Assembly: GCA_963575745.1 (NCBI GenBank)
Contig: CAUYUJ010022059.1
Location: 1,266,331 to 1,330,330 of the forward strand
Direction: 5' to 3'
Length of the DNA: 64,000 bases
Source: Prorocentrum cordatum
Taxonomy: Eukaryota > Sar > Dinophyceae > Prorocentrales > Prorocentraceae
A program made the translations under genes and the position numbers. The first letter of the stretch is position 1, and the number at the start of each line of letters is the position of its first letter. Of the stretch, positions 27,001 through 37,949 are shown one piece after another. Below the pieces are notes generated by a model that was not told the origin of the DNA, ran no database searches, and saw only the letters and a program-made list of their open reading frames with translations.

Positions 27001-29400
27001 CTTGAATCTTATTGTTTGCTAGCAGGTGAGACGGCCCGCATTGATCGGAGTCTGGCCAAGAAAATGAGGGCCATGGCTATGGGGCGCGCACACCAGGAGT
27101 CCGAGGAGGGCAGGCACCAGTCTTGGACAACGCGTCAGGTATTCGAACACTGGTCAATGGCTCCTACATCGATTGAACTCCTCGTGCGCCGCCTCTCCTG
27201 GTGGCAACAGATCGTCACGGAGCCTAATCATCACTCGCATTTCTTAGCAGCTTTCTTCGGCCAGTGCACCTTCGAGCTGACAGTCGGCCAGGGACAGGTG
27301 GCCCCCTCGATCGCGGACAACGGTACATTGAGTACTGCTCCCTCCACGCATCCATGGCTCAGGCAGTTACGAGACGATCTTGCATGTCTGCTTGAACACC
27401 CCGCGGGAGAGAGGTTGAAGGTCGAGTGGGACCCCCCCCTGGTCCGAGACTTGTTCCACAATCATCATGTATCCGATGCTTTTCGAGCTTGCGATCCTCG
27501 TGTTCTTCGATCCAGTTTCCTCTCGAAGTCGTGGGCCCCTCCAGGGTACTCGTCTGTGGCGCAACACCTTCCTCGGGACGACACGATTCAGGACGACTCT
27601 GATGAGGAGGAGTTGTTACTCATATGTGGTCTGGATGGGTGCACTATGCGGTTCGAGAATTTACATAAGCTCACTATTCACCAAGTGCATTCTAAAGCTC
27701 CAGGACATGGCTGGCCCCCCATATTGACCACCCTTACCCTGGATAATCAGTGCCTTGTATGTAGAACGGTGTTTTCGTGTATCGAGCACACAGTATTACA
27801 TCACCGTCGGTCCTGGCTCCAGGCACGCTGTTTACCCAACCAGACTCGGCACGTATATGAGTGGAAACCTACTAGTATTCGTTTATGCCCGTACTCCCAG
27901 GTCTCCGAGAATCACCAGTGCCAGTCCCCTTTCGAGAGTATGGGAATGTTTCGGAAGCACCTTCTCTCACACATCCCTCCGTCACCATCTGGCCCATGGG
28001 CACAGCCTCGCGTGCCCGCGGCGCGCGCACCCGCGGGGGATCCCCGCTCTTCCACTACAGCTAGCGCGCCGCGATCGACGTGGGCGCCTTCTGATACGGC
28101 CAGTACACGACAGGAGGTACAGCGTGCCTCTCAGCTGCTGCTGTCTCCCCCACCTCCGAGCACTGCGGGTCTACCTGCTCGTCGGCCTCGCGATCGACAC
28201 CCCCGGCCTGCAGCATCGGCGGTAACATCGCCAGCGGATCCAACGCCAGCTCGAGCGACTACTACACCTGCACCAACGCCAGCTCGAGCGACTACTACAC
28301 CTGCATTGCCTGTGCTACCTGCTGCAGCCCCTGATGGCGACGATGGCAGGCACCCAGCGGGCAGCTTGGCGCCTCCCGAGATCCTCAGCGGGGTCTGGCA
28401 GTGGTGGCAAGCCAAACGAGCCGAGCGGGCCGCGCGCGAAGGAAGCGCGGCGGGAGGCACCAGCAGAGGGTCGGGGCTCGGCGGAGGCGGCGGCCGCGGA
28501 CGAAGGAGCACCAGAGGAGCCTCGGCGTCGTCGCCGAGGCGGCCGCCGCCGCCGCGGCCAACACTCGGACAAGAACTGGACATCGAAAGACAAGAACCTG
28601 GCGGAGTTTCTTCTAGTCATCGCGAAGCTGGTGTTACAGAACACGCATCGGACACGCATGAACTCGGCGGCGACCATCGACACGATGGTGTTCCCGACGA
28701 CCCACCCCGTGATAGTGGCCATCGGCGACGAGGTCGACAACTTTCGCGGCGAGGTGGACAAGCTCCGCAAGCAGGAGACGGGCTCCAAGGAGGCACTGAA
28801 GGCGCTGGGGGCGCCGACCGCCAGCCTGTTCGTGGCCTTTCTCGAGGCACTCAGCACGTGCGACATCGGCGGCAAGTCGAAGGCAGCACTCAAGACGTGG
28901 CTGGACAAGGTGAACGGCACCGCGGACGAGGCGATCTGCATCAGCCGCGAGGACTTAGAGGACGAGGTGCCCATCCTGCGCCTGGAGAAGTGCTACAAGC
29001 CCGACGAGACCAAGCTCATCGTCGCCATGCGCGGCTGCCCGATGCGCTCGACCATCCTGGAGGCAGTCAGGAACGACGGCAAGGCGACCGTCCACACGGG
29101 GATGGCGCCGCCAGGCTGGCTGGAGGAGGAGTTGTCATGCTGGGTCGACGCCCTGTCGAAGTAGGTGCTCTGAGCAGGCCCGTTCGATTTGTAAGGTCTA
29201 GCTCTCTTCCTCCCCCTTCTGAATGTGGTGACGTTTACCCGGCCGGTCACTCCGGAGCTGTAAGGTCTAGCTCTCCTCCTCTCTTCTCTGAGCCCGCTGC
29301 TCGGAATGCCCCCAGTCCGACCTTAGTTGCAGCACTTCCGCCACAGACGGAAGACGAATATGAAGCCGATGCCGAGGCTGCCGCATTTCTCGCCATTTGA
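24076..29400 (+). CDS. LINE 2 ORF: endonuclease-RT with C2H2 fingers
   Basis: ATG 24076 (or 24118), frame open to the TGA at 29398-29400. The conserved part ends near 28000; beyond about 28570 the other frame is the real one, so the true C-terminus is unclear. An AP-type endonuclease starts KIVGWNPFS and has TDLNQP, RIDYFF and MLDHIP; the usual catalytic Glu position reads PGTK. RT motifs are SYDMRNAFGTGF (A), GGRMGDSNEPEFF (B) and AFIDD (C, replacing F/YADD). Near the C-terminus are two zinc-finger-like clusters (CGLDGCTMRF...H...H and CLVCRTVFSC...H). The absence of stops over about 1,300 conserved codons suggests a young copy. Confidence 0.85.
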   Translation: MYVYVLFITTIARIMSHQIKIVGWNPFSAIGVGRIDEISEEFNTFHIVMMPGTKIRAKQRAHHHYDKGHRHWFLHFGWDRGSMTNSSCGCSIGFRNSRFRTQDITRITTPPAELQGRGGCADLMQGSLRLRLIVAYFPPHPAQSTPAAVRHWKLSFVRLWEWVLREASSAPSRMVPIIFTDLNQPLGRVHRAPAHDQSIGPHQAGAESELGQRVHRNLCESEFASPNTFYDLGFSFFGNRESRSRIDYFFCPQALLPLVRRMYMCWRSHRRLHYLPHMLDHIPMGMEVTVSAPPSPQDRGYCVWDWGLLAAGLEVGHRRREFLQDLHASLSQVRPLLETILTDQDPSRHNAVLAYLIRQSAAKFYSKDHATPQWVKDDRKHRLTLLRERADLRQQGLSPESSELKIISQKIKKFERFKNAWWRHSIEQELRMAWARRETARVAELARLRAGTRTGVRKRSYLALPSARPLASSFLGALSRPGVEGGLTASEVFDSIWTEDCSAVQSLLARPPDQVFPIGVCCEEPSSDDITQALDDLRFMHARLFRQRHRRYSPPWSWPSEVSIMIMNPRHLSRPGLPGAGVGHDDADYPFGLGWEPQRARVPRPDKRRLGGFSNEVMAEGPAALASLLAHVRCSRRLPRQAYTSHGIMISKKNKQPTGDPIKDINSCLRMIHCFCPWWRLYLRVGVLDYGYACVFPDWAYGGIRNRRREALMSIVKILEWKLRTCKLSYLIKSYDMRNAFGTGFTSKLIENSDWRCESRHFRQMLAMHREKAVIHVDAADRSICLRPASGGRMGDSNEPEFFMGNFYGPVIRWKLQMKDLTGPLLQATCPITQKPQDLSLGAFIDDLIKIMIVPDGSYRQALTLDLIDNNTLNDELEHDGYAQNVAKQDTIIKLATTQATKQAEQHISGNAVTNLIHLGGYVNVGGSNAREVTERIRSCNIGWSMLSRFLTSPAPIMSKRMTFIANVAGRAWSGLESYCLLAGETARIDRSLAKKMRAMAMGRAHQESEEGRHQSWTTRQVFEHWSMAPTSIELLVRRLSWWQQIVTEPNHHSHFLAAFFGQCTFELTVGQGQVAPSIADNGTLSTAPSTHPWLRQLRDDLACLLEHPAGERLKVEWDPPLVRDLFHNHHVSDAFRACDPRVLRSSFLSKSWAPPGYSSVAQHLPRDDTIQDDSDEEELLLICGLDGCTMRFENLHKLTIHQVHSKAPGHGWPPILTTLTLDNQCLVCRTVFSCIEHTVLHHRRSWLQARCLPNQTRHVYEWKPTSIRLCPYSQVSENHQCQSPFESMGMFRKHLLSHIPPSPSGPWAQPRVPAARAPAGDPRSSTTASAPRSTWAPSDTASTRQEVQRASQLLLSPPPPSTAGLPARRPRDRHPRPAASAVTSPADPTPARATTTPAPTPARATTTPALPVLPAAAPDGDDGRHPAGSLAPPEILSGVWQWWQAKRAERAAREGSAAGGTSRGSGLGGGGGRGRRSTRGASASSPRRPPPPRPTLGQELDIERQEPGGVSSSHREAGVTEHASDTHELGGDHRHDGVPDDPPRDSGHRRRGRQLSRRGGQAPQAGDGLQGGTEGAGGADRQPVRGLSRGTQHVRHRRQVEGSTQDVAGQGERHRGRGDLHQPRGLRGRGAHPAPGEVLQARRDQAHRRHARLPDALDHPGGSQERRQGDRPHGDGAARLAGGGVVMLGRRPVEVGALSRPVRFVRSSSLPPPSECGDVYPAGHSGAVRSSSPPLFSEPAARNAPSPTLVAALPPQTEDEYEADAEAAAFLAI
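28334..29164 (+). CDS. protein of an uncharacterised family, overlapping the LINE 2 ORF
   Basis: 276 codons from ATG 28334 to TAG 29162-29164, in the +1 frame relative to the LINE RT. The N-terminus is basic and Gly/Arg-rich (PRRRRRGGRRRRG). From residue about 80 a helical domain follows (KNLAEFLLVIAKLVLQN, LGAPTAS, STCDIGGKSKAAL, LRLEKCY, HTGMAPPGWLEEELSCW). A second member lies at 40307-40735 on the minus strand with the same landmarks, which shows this frame is real here. Function is unknown. A basic tail plus a helical domain next to an RT suggests an ORF1-like RNA-binding role, but that is inference. It could also be the start of an adjacent, separate element. Confidence 0.65.
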   Translation: MATMAGTQRAAWRLPRSSAGSGSGGKPNEPSGPRAKEARREAPAEGRGSAEAAAADEGAPEEPRRRRRGGRRRRGQHSDKNWTSKDKNLAEFLLVIAKLVLQNTHRTRMNSAATIDTMVFPTTHPVIVAIGDEVDNFRGEVDKLRKQETGSKEALKALGAPTASLFVAFLEALSTCDIGGKSKAALKTWLDKVNGTADEAICISREDLEDEVPILRLEKCYKPDETKLIVAMRGCPMRSTILEAVRNDGKATVHTGMAPPGWLEEELSCWVDALSK

Positions 29401-29603
29401 TTTCCCACCAGGCCTGGCACACCCGCTCTGCTCGCCGCTCGAGCCCCGTGTGTGCACGCCGCGCCTCGCGAGTTTTAGCCCCTCCGCTAGCCACGGGTTC
29501 ACCAGCAAATGGCATGTACCAGCAATTGTCTGCACACGTTTCGCCATCCTGCTAGTCCTGACAGACAGAGCCCAGATGTGGAAGTATAAAAATGTCGTCG
29601 TCA

Positions 29604-29610
29604 TCATCAG

Positions 29611-29676
<66 letters not shown>

Positions 29677-29740
29677 TGTCATCGTCATCATCAGCATCAG
29701 CATCATCATCATAATCATCATCATCACAATCACCATCATC

Positions 29741-29834
<94 letters not shown>

Positions 29835-29835
29835 G
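29604..29835. repeat. (ATC)n array; 3' border of LINE 2
   Basis: Nearly perfect CAT/ATC repeats with a short interrupted middle (29690-29755). Same motif and strand as the array at the LINE 5' side. Confidence 0.97.
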
Positions 29836-29898
29836 AACAATCACCACCAAAGGACTTGAGCTCACATGCTGGCAGAACTTGCCGTAAGCAACTGGATA

Positions 29899-30318
29899 TC
29901 ATACTACCATGACCACGAGCGCGATTACGAATATGTGCAGGGGCAGGTCTCTCCAGAATCGTGTGCGGCAGCCCATGCTCCAAGCTAAAATGATGGTGCA
30001 GGGCGTTCCCTGGGCTACGCACTTCCATGTGCGAATGTACCACTCGTCGTGCGCCTCCTGGTCGTTCACGCACGGGTATGCGCCAGCGCTGAAGCTGCCA
30101 CCGGCAAGTGCGCAGGCAGCAACGCAGACCAACATTGACAGCAACGCCCACAAAGTGTCTGATGTGGAATCCAGACCGATTACCCTGCCCGTCCCTGTAT
30201 TGGCACCGGGAGGAGGTCCATCGGCCAAGCCCTGCGGGTTGCCCACAACAACCGCGCGGGGCTCTGGCGACTGCGGCGCCTCGCCTCCGGCGGGGCGGGT
30301 GCCGCGCCCCGAGCTCAT
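29899..30318 (-). CDS. candidate membrane-protein exon, unknown
   Basis: 139 codons from ATG 30318. After a Pro/Gly-rich start, one clear hydrophobic helix (LWALLSMLVCVAACALAGG) is followed by a Cys- and Trp-containing segment (YPCVNDQEAHDEWYIRTW) and a second hydrophobic stretch at the end (HIFVIALVVMVV). The composition is not repeat-derived, which distinguishes it from neighbouring frames. No family was recognised; downstream exons, if any, are lost in the (ATC)n array. A chance open frame in GC-rich DNA is the alternative. Confidence 0.3.
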   Translation of the reverse strand: MSSGRGTRPAGGEAPQSPEPRAVVVGNPQGLADGPPPGANTGTGRVIGLDSTSDTLWALLSMLVCVAACALAGGSFSAGAYPCVNDQEAHDEWYIRTWKCVAQGTPCTIILAWSMGCRTRFWRDLPLHIFVIALVVMVV

Positions 30319-31146
30319 GACGCCGCAGGTGTGGGAAGTGAGCGGACGGGTTCAAACCCAGAGCGGCGCAGCCCTGTGACCTGGTGGTGCCGCCTTCAGC
30401 CAAAGAGGCTCGTGTGATCCGTCCTCAAGGAATGCCGAAGAGCCCCCCTTGCTTCTCGGCGCGTGCATGGGTCGCCGCCGTCGGGGACATCCGATGCCCT
30501 CCGCGAGCGTCGCCCTCATGCTGAGCAAACCCCACGGGCGGGCCCGGGCGCGTCCGCGTACGGCTGGGGATGAAGCCCCTCGGCGGCCGCGCCCCTGCGG
30601 CACCGTCTCCGCCTGGGGCTACGGACCTACCCTGACATCCTAGCGTCGCGTTTAGTAACAACGGGCGATTGTGCTTTGTTTCGGGCCCCGACACCATCAC
30701 AAATTAATCCTGCGTGGAAAATGCAGCAAAAAGATGTGGTTCAGGGCTCCAGTCGTGATTTCTGCTCACGATGCTGCATTTTCTCGCAACGTCCGATCGA
30801 AAGATCCGCCGAACTCGAGGGTGTTGCGACGGATGCGAGAGGGCACGTGCAGCCGCCGCGTACCATCATGCCAGAACGCCCAGCCGCACCGCCCTGCAGA
30901 GCCACGACGCCATCGGTGCCCGCCGCGCGCCACATTTCGAGCACGACGACAGATGGGGCGTCGGGCTGCAAGTCTGGCTCGCGCTCCGCCGCAGCGGGAG
31001 AGGTGGTCCTAACGACAGCGTTCCGAAGACGAACGGTGCGTCTCCCCCAGGGAAGGTGTCAGAAAGGGGCAACGGGGACCGCAAACTTCGAGGCACGGAA
31101 CTGTGTCTCGGCGGCGCGCGTGAGGGGAAGCGATAATTAGGGTGCA
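30319..31146. other. no recognisable gene
   Basis: Moderately GC-rich sequence with only short, unremarkable open frames on both strands. Confidence 0.5.
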
Positions 31147-31270
31147 GGCCTTCTCAAAGGCGGCGGGGCTTCTCAGAAGCCCTCCAGCCTTCTGAGAAAC
31201 CGTTTCTGTCTTCGGAGAAGGCTTGACAACTTCTCAGCAGGCCCGAGTCCTTCCGAGCCTTCTGGAAAGG
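31147..31270. repeat. TTCTCAGAAG hairpin-rich dispersed repeat, copy 1
   Basis: Clusters of TTCTCAGAAGCC / CCTTCTGAGAAAC words form several overlapping short palindromes around TCTGTCTTCGGAGAAGGCT. Homologous in order and sequence to 62595-62710. Confidence 0.8.
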
Positions 31271-32990
31271 CCCGTCTCCTCTGCAGAACCCCCCAGGCGC
31301 GCCGCCGCGCGTCTGCCGCGGCCAACACGTCGCCGCGCCCGCCGTGCTCTCGAGCGGGCGATGGAGACACGAATGCCCGCGCGAGCCCAAGGCCTCGGGC
31401 AACCAAGGGCAGGATACGCATCAGATTGAGGAGGAACAGCAGTGGCAGCAGCCAGAAGATGAGCTGATGCAGGATAACAAGCATGAGGCGGCGGAAGCAT
31501 GAGCAGGAGTGGAAAAAACATTGCTTTTTGAAGTCCGTGCCGTCTTTGCACCTCTGGCGCCGCCTGAGGTTCCAGCAGAGATCCGCGCGGATCTCAAACA
31601 AATCATATTCATGCCGTTATTTTCTCTTCTGTGTTGTTGGCGAAAGACTGGGGAGACAGAGAGGTACCGATACCGCTCAGAACGGTTCGTTTTGGAACGT
31701 TGTGGAACGCTTTGACAAGCGCAGCGTGCGCGGGGAAAAGAGAAAGCGAGCTTTGCCAGCCACAGCGTCTTTGAACGACAGGGAGGAAAGAAGCACGAGC
31801 AGGAGCAACGGGAGGCGGACCGAGAGCTGCCTCGGTACATCCAAAGCGCACGGGAAGTCCGTGTCGTGACAACCACGGCGATGGTTTCTGACACCGCTTG
31901 GATCGTTCAACCTTGAACTTTCTTCGGTTTCTCGATCGCTGGATCGCTTCATATTGGCAAATTCTGGGCCATTGGCGTTCTACCAACGCTCGCGGCGGGG
32001 TCGGTGCCGCGTCGGCGCGACGGGAATCTGTAGTGCGGACCGGAGCACGCCAGTGCCGCGCGCGCGTGAGCTGCGCCTGAAGCTCCTCGGATGCCTCGAA
32101 GACGAGGCCCGCCCGCAGCTGCTCGCGGACCCGCAGCAGGACCTCCGACCAGGGGTTCCTCGGCAGGAAGGTGTGCGGCGGGCGCGGGGCGGGCAACGCA
32201 AAGTTTGTGGGGCCTCGTCAAGCAACGTCAGCACGGGGCCCAAAGGTGGGTTCAATGATCCCCCGGTGGCGTGTTGGCGCCAAGTGCGCTTGCCCATTGA
32301 GCGAAGGAGCGAACGAACGAGTCCGCAGTCGCCCTGAAGCGACCGAAGAAGGGCGGCAGGAGCGTCAGGCGCGCTGGTCTCCAAGAAGGCCGGGTTGCAA
32401 GAAACGGGCGTGAAACGACCGGGGATCCTAGCGATTCAACGCCACATGCGGTTCGCGTACAAATCTTCAGAACTGTGCTACAACAGCTACGCAGCTTTGC
32501 CATTCAAGCTACAACGCAGGCGGCGCTCTGATGGCGACGCACGCTGCGTGCGATCGGTGGAGGCGAACGGGGTATACATACATAGGAGAGCCAAAAATGA
32601 TACGAGGCACACAAGGAATCGGTTCTTCAATCCTCGGTCCCAGCCCATCCCCTAGGGCAAGCACGTTAAAAACGGCGCAGGACCTCGGGGCACGTTCCAT
32701 TCGGGACCCGTCTGTGTCATGGGGGGCGCCAAGGGCCAAGGGGGGGCACCCGGCAAACCAGGGGGGGTGCACCAAGGGGTGGCCAGGTAAACCGAGGGGG
32801 TCCCCTCGGTGCATCAAGGGGGGTAACGTTTGGAGATTTGTAATGTTGTGCCCCCCCTTCTGTTTCTCTCGGCGGGGACCACGCTCCGCCCATCCACCTC
32901 CTCTTCCTGATCGTGGTCCTCCTTCTCCTCCCCCTCCATCTCCCCCTCCTCCTCCTCCTGCTCGTCCTCCTCCGAATGGTATTGCTACTA
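31271..32990. other. no recognisable gene; foldback copy 4 at 31513-31619
   Basis: 31513-31619 has the foldback signature (AACATTGCTTTTTGAAGTCC.. left arm; ..GATCCGCGCGGATCTCAAAC right arm). The rest gives only ordinary short frames. 32730-32825 is a GGGG-rich, imperfect repeat, and 32890-32970 is a TCC tract leading into the next array. Confidence 0.6.
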
Positions 32991-32996
32991 TCGTAT

Positions 32997-34657
<1,661 letters not shown>

Positions 34658-34659
34658 GC

Positions 34660-35600
34660 TAAGATTGCCCCAAGAAACCTTCAAGACGGACCAAGATGCA
34701 CCCAAGACGGCCGAAGTTGGCCTCAAGATGGCCCAAGAGGCTCCCAAGAGGCCTCCCAGACAGCCCAAGAGGCTCCAAGAGGTCCTCCAGGAGGACCCGA
34801 AGAGATCACAATAAGTGATTTTCCTTAGGTTGTTGAAGGATTTTTGGCATTTGCTCTGTGTCTGCATTCCGACGGCTCAAAACGGCCCATGAGGCCCCCA
34901 ACATCGCCCCAAGATCGCCCACGAGGCCTCCAAGATGGCCCCATGACGGCCCAAGAGGCCCCAAAGACGGCCCCCAGACGGCCCCAACAAGCCTCCAAGA
35001 CGGCCAAGATGGCCTCCGACACGGCTAAGATGGCCCCAAAATGGCCTCGAAGACGGCCCACAATGCACTCAAAACGGCCCAATATGGCCTCAAGATGGCC
35101 TCAAGATGGCCCAAGACTGCCTAAGAGGCCCCTAAGAGGCCTCCCAGACGGCCCAAGAGGCCTCCAAGAGTTCCTCCAGGAAGGCCCGAAGAGGCTCCAA
35201 TCATTGTTGTTGTTCGTGGGTTTTCGAAAGATTCTGGCATTTGCGCCTTGTCGGCCTTCCGACGGCCCAAGAGGTCCCCAAGGTCGCCCCAAGATCGCCC
35301 AAAAGGCCTCCAAGATGGCCGCATGACGGCCCAGGAGGCCCCAAGACGGCGACCTCTAAGACGTCCAATGTACTCTCCAAGACGGCCCTGAAGCGCCCCA
35401 AGAGAGCCCCAAGTCGGTTCAGAGATGCCCCCGAGACGGCTTCCGACGGTGTCAGACGGGTCGGGAACGCCATAAGACGACCAAAGAGGCCGCCAAGAAG
35501 TCCCCAAAGGCCTCCAAGAAGCCCCCAAGAGGCCCAGGGAGGCTCCCAAGAGGCCTCGCAAGACGGTTCCCAAGAAGTTTCCTCCTCATACTCCTCCTTC
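34660..35600 (+). repeat. composite CCAAGATGGCC-type repeat, block 2
   Basis: Two higher-order units. Each array of CCAAGATGGCC / CCAAGAGGCC words ends in a TCCTCCAGGA..CCCGAAGAGG segment, then a linker (34812-34875; 35195-35265) with TTTTTGGCATTTGC-like sequence and ATTCCGACGGCTCAA. It closes with a 150-bp segment shared with 50520-50690, followed by a TCC tract. Confidence 0.85.
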
Positions 35601-37080
35601 TTCCCCATCATCCTCATCCTCATTCTCATCCTCCTTCTAATCATCATCCTCCTCCCTCTCCTGATCCTCCTCCTATTGCTCCCCCACGCGTTCCCCGAAG
35701 GCTTTCCAAACTGACTCGGGGATTAACTGGCCCGATAGCTTGGCCAAGCTCTAGCCCAGCTGTCGGCCACATAGGCGCTTCCAAAGGGACAGGGGGCCGC
35801 GGTGATTCGCCGTATGCGTCTTCGATAACACCAACTTCTCAATATGCGCTGATGATCCCTATCCGCCCCCAGCATGTTCCCAGATGCGCCAGGGCACCGC
35901 CGAGACGCACCGACGCGACCCTGGTACATCCCCTTCTGAAAGAGTGAGGGCTGGCGGCAGGGGGCGAAGCCCTTACGGATAACAATTATGTTATGTATGG
36001 ATATGTGGCTGCGCACGCTTACTACAAGCATCAGGAACAAGAAAAGCGAGGGAAGAGGGCAACACGAACCCCGTACACCTGCATGTGTTGCCCGTGCCCT
36101 GGTGCTGGGTGTGGCGGGGTCGCGACGCTCCTGGGCGCCGGCGTCGACAAACCTGGCGTATCCAGCTTGCCTGCGGCGCCCGGGGGCCGCGCACCGCCTC
36201 CTCCTCCTCCCGATGCTGCGGCCCCTCCTCGTCCCCCGTGGCCATTTTGATTCAAGGCTGGGCCTTCCGCGCGCACGTTTTCGGGGCGCGCAGGCGTGTG
36301 GGAGCCACGCGGGCGCTGAACAGAAAGAGCGGGGCCCTACGCGATAGCACACGGCGACTTTACATGAAAGCTCACATAGGCCGCCAGCGCGGCACGCCGC
36401 GTGGAAGATACAGCCCTCACGCGCGACCCATCGCGGACAACTCACGCGCGACTGCCCGTGCACTCCGCCACGTGTTTTTCACGCTCGTGGGGGGGAGGGG
36501 CATGCACAGCGTTATTCGAGGTGAGTGGCTGTTGAGCTCTCGCTCGGTTTTTGCAGATTGGAAAGGTTAGCCAATCAGTCGCGTTGTGATCACAGCTTGC
36601 GGTGGCAAGGGGGGTTACCCTGGCGACGGCCAGATCGTGCGCCGCATGCTGTGCGGGCGCCGCGATTACGCGGCTCACGCCGAACAGAAACGCTAACGTT
36701 TGACCCTGGGGGTCTTGGGGCCTCGCTGCTGGAGGACTGCTCAGGAACGACGGCCAACCACGTGGCCCAGGAGCGGCGCGAGAACCAGGTAGCTTTCTCG
36801 GCGGAAAAACGCCGTGGGCGTACATCAGCGCGCCGCCCGTCCTCTAGCTTTCCAGGACTCATGGCCGTGGCCGCCCAGCTGATGGACCTGATTGCTGCCG
36901 TTGCTCGTGGCCTCCCAATCTCGCATTGCCCTCCTTCCGACGGCGCTATTTCTCTCTGACGTAGGCCCGCGGGGACATCGACCCTTTCCGCGGGGCCGTC
37001 GTTTGTTCCTCTAGGGCCAGACACCCTCGGGCCCACCGCGTACGAAAGGCGCCCCTCCTCCACCGCAATTGTTTTTTATT
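35600..37080. other. no recognisable gene
   Basis: TCC-rich to 35690, then GC-rich sequence without protein similarity that I can recognise. A spliced-leader relic is at 35-36 kb (listed separately). Confidence 0.5.
36235..36256 (+). other. degenerate spliced-leader relic
   Basis: Reads CCGTGGCCATTTTGATTC-AAG, three changes from the DinoSL, on the plus strand. No convincing coding sequence follows. Confidence 0.55.
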
Positions 37081-37084
37081 TTTT

Positions 37085-37092
37085 TTGTTGTT

Positions 37093-37144
<52 letters not shown>

Positions 37145-37225
37145 CATATATACATATATATATACATATATATATATATATGTGTGTGTTTGTGTGTATA
37201 TATATATATATATATATCTATATAT
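37085..37225. repeat. (TC)n then (TA)n/(TACA) microsatellite
   Basis: TCTC run to about 37130, then TATATA/TACATA with a GTGTGT interruption. Confidence 0.97.
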
Positions 37226-37499
37226 ATCGAGGCGCCCCCGTCCGCGAGGGCACCCCGAGCTGCGCCGCAGAAGCCCCTACCCTCGGGTTCACCCGAGCGG
37301 CCGCCAAGGCCAATGTCGGCCGAGCCATATTGCAGCGACGACCCACACTTTCAGCGCCCTTCAATCACCAAGGCGAAGTTGTATTATCTGTTGTCTCTCG
37401 GATCCGTTTTCGGGTTCCCAGGCTGTTACGCTGAAAACGAAAAAGAACAAATGAAACAACCGTAACTGGACCCCCCTCCATTCCATGGCGCGCTCCGCG

Positions 37500-37590
37500 C
37501 GCCAGGGGCGGCGCCGCAGGCGCCCCCAGGGGAACCCAGCGCCCATTAGCAAAATCCGCGCGGAGCTCCGAAAATTCGCGCTTGTGCAAA
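37500..37590. repeat. foldback repeat, copy 5 (right half)
   Basis: Matches copy 3 (19971-20106) from the GCCAGGGGCGGCGCC centre through the right arm ATCCGCGCGGAGCTCCGAA. The left arm is replaced or diverged. Confidence 0.7.
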
Positions 37591-37730
37591 TATTGTTTTC
37601 GCGGCCCGGGAGCTCGAGCAGCCGGGGCATTCCTCCCCCCCATGACGGGCGCTCGCGGGGGGCAGCGAACGGGGGCGGTGCAGGGAAGCGGCCCCCGAGG
37701 GACCCAAAACTGCCACCCCCCGTCTGACAT

Positions 37731-37850
37731 GTGCTTGGAAGATGTGCCTGTCTTGCCCAAAACGCCAATTTGCCCTTCCAGTGCTAGTTGTCGGACATCA
37801 CTTCTCAGGTCGTCCACCTCCCGTTCGTAGTGTTCCTCTTCCTTCCCCAT
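37731..37850 (-). CDS. candidate coding exon beside foldback copy 5
   Basis: From ATG 37850, about 40 codons of charged, coiled-coil-like sequence (GKEEEHYEREVDDLRSDVRQ, then EGQIGVLGKTGTSSKH). The frame stays open but becomes Gly/Pro-rich towards the foldback copy, which would then lie in the following intron, as in the kinase gene. No family was recognised and no downstream exon could be assigned; the pyrimidine-rich TTTTCGTTTTCAG near 37430 is a possible acceptor. Confidence 0.3.
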
Positions 37851-37949
37851 CCCCGGTCCTTATGAATGACTCCTTCCTGTCGGGCCCCCAGACGCGGCCG
37901 TGGGGCGTGCCGCTCGTTTCGCCTGGAACCCCCCCGTTGTTTACGATCC

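Larger units (their letters stand above)
23881..29603 (+). mobile_element. second LINE, inserted in an (ATC)n array
   Basis: The element lies between the (ATC)n tracts at 23341-23880 and 29604-29835. It carries a 5' UTR of about 195 nt, an uninterrupted endonuclease-RT ORF, an overlapping second ORF in the +1 frame (28334-29164), and a 3' region with a duplicated TGTAAGGTCTAGCTCTC word (near 29190 and 29259). No spliced leader was found at its 5' end, so it is either not trans-spliced or 5'-incomplete. It differs from the first LINE in having C2H2 fingers after the RT and no recognisable RNase H. Confidence 0.78.

Noticed and set aside
28570-29400. C-terminal part of the long LINE 2 frame as real protein
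   Set aside because: The overlapping +1 frame is supported by a relative at 40.3 kb, and this stretch reads as Gly/Arg/Gln-rich shadow.
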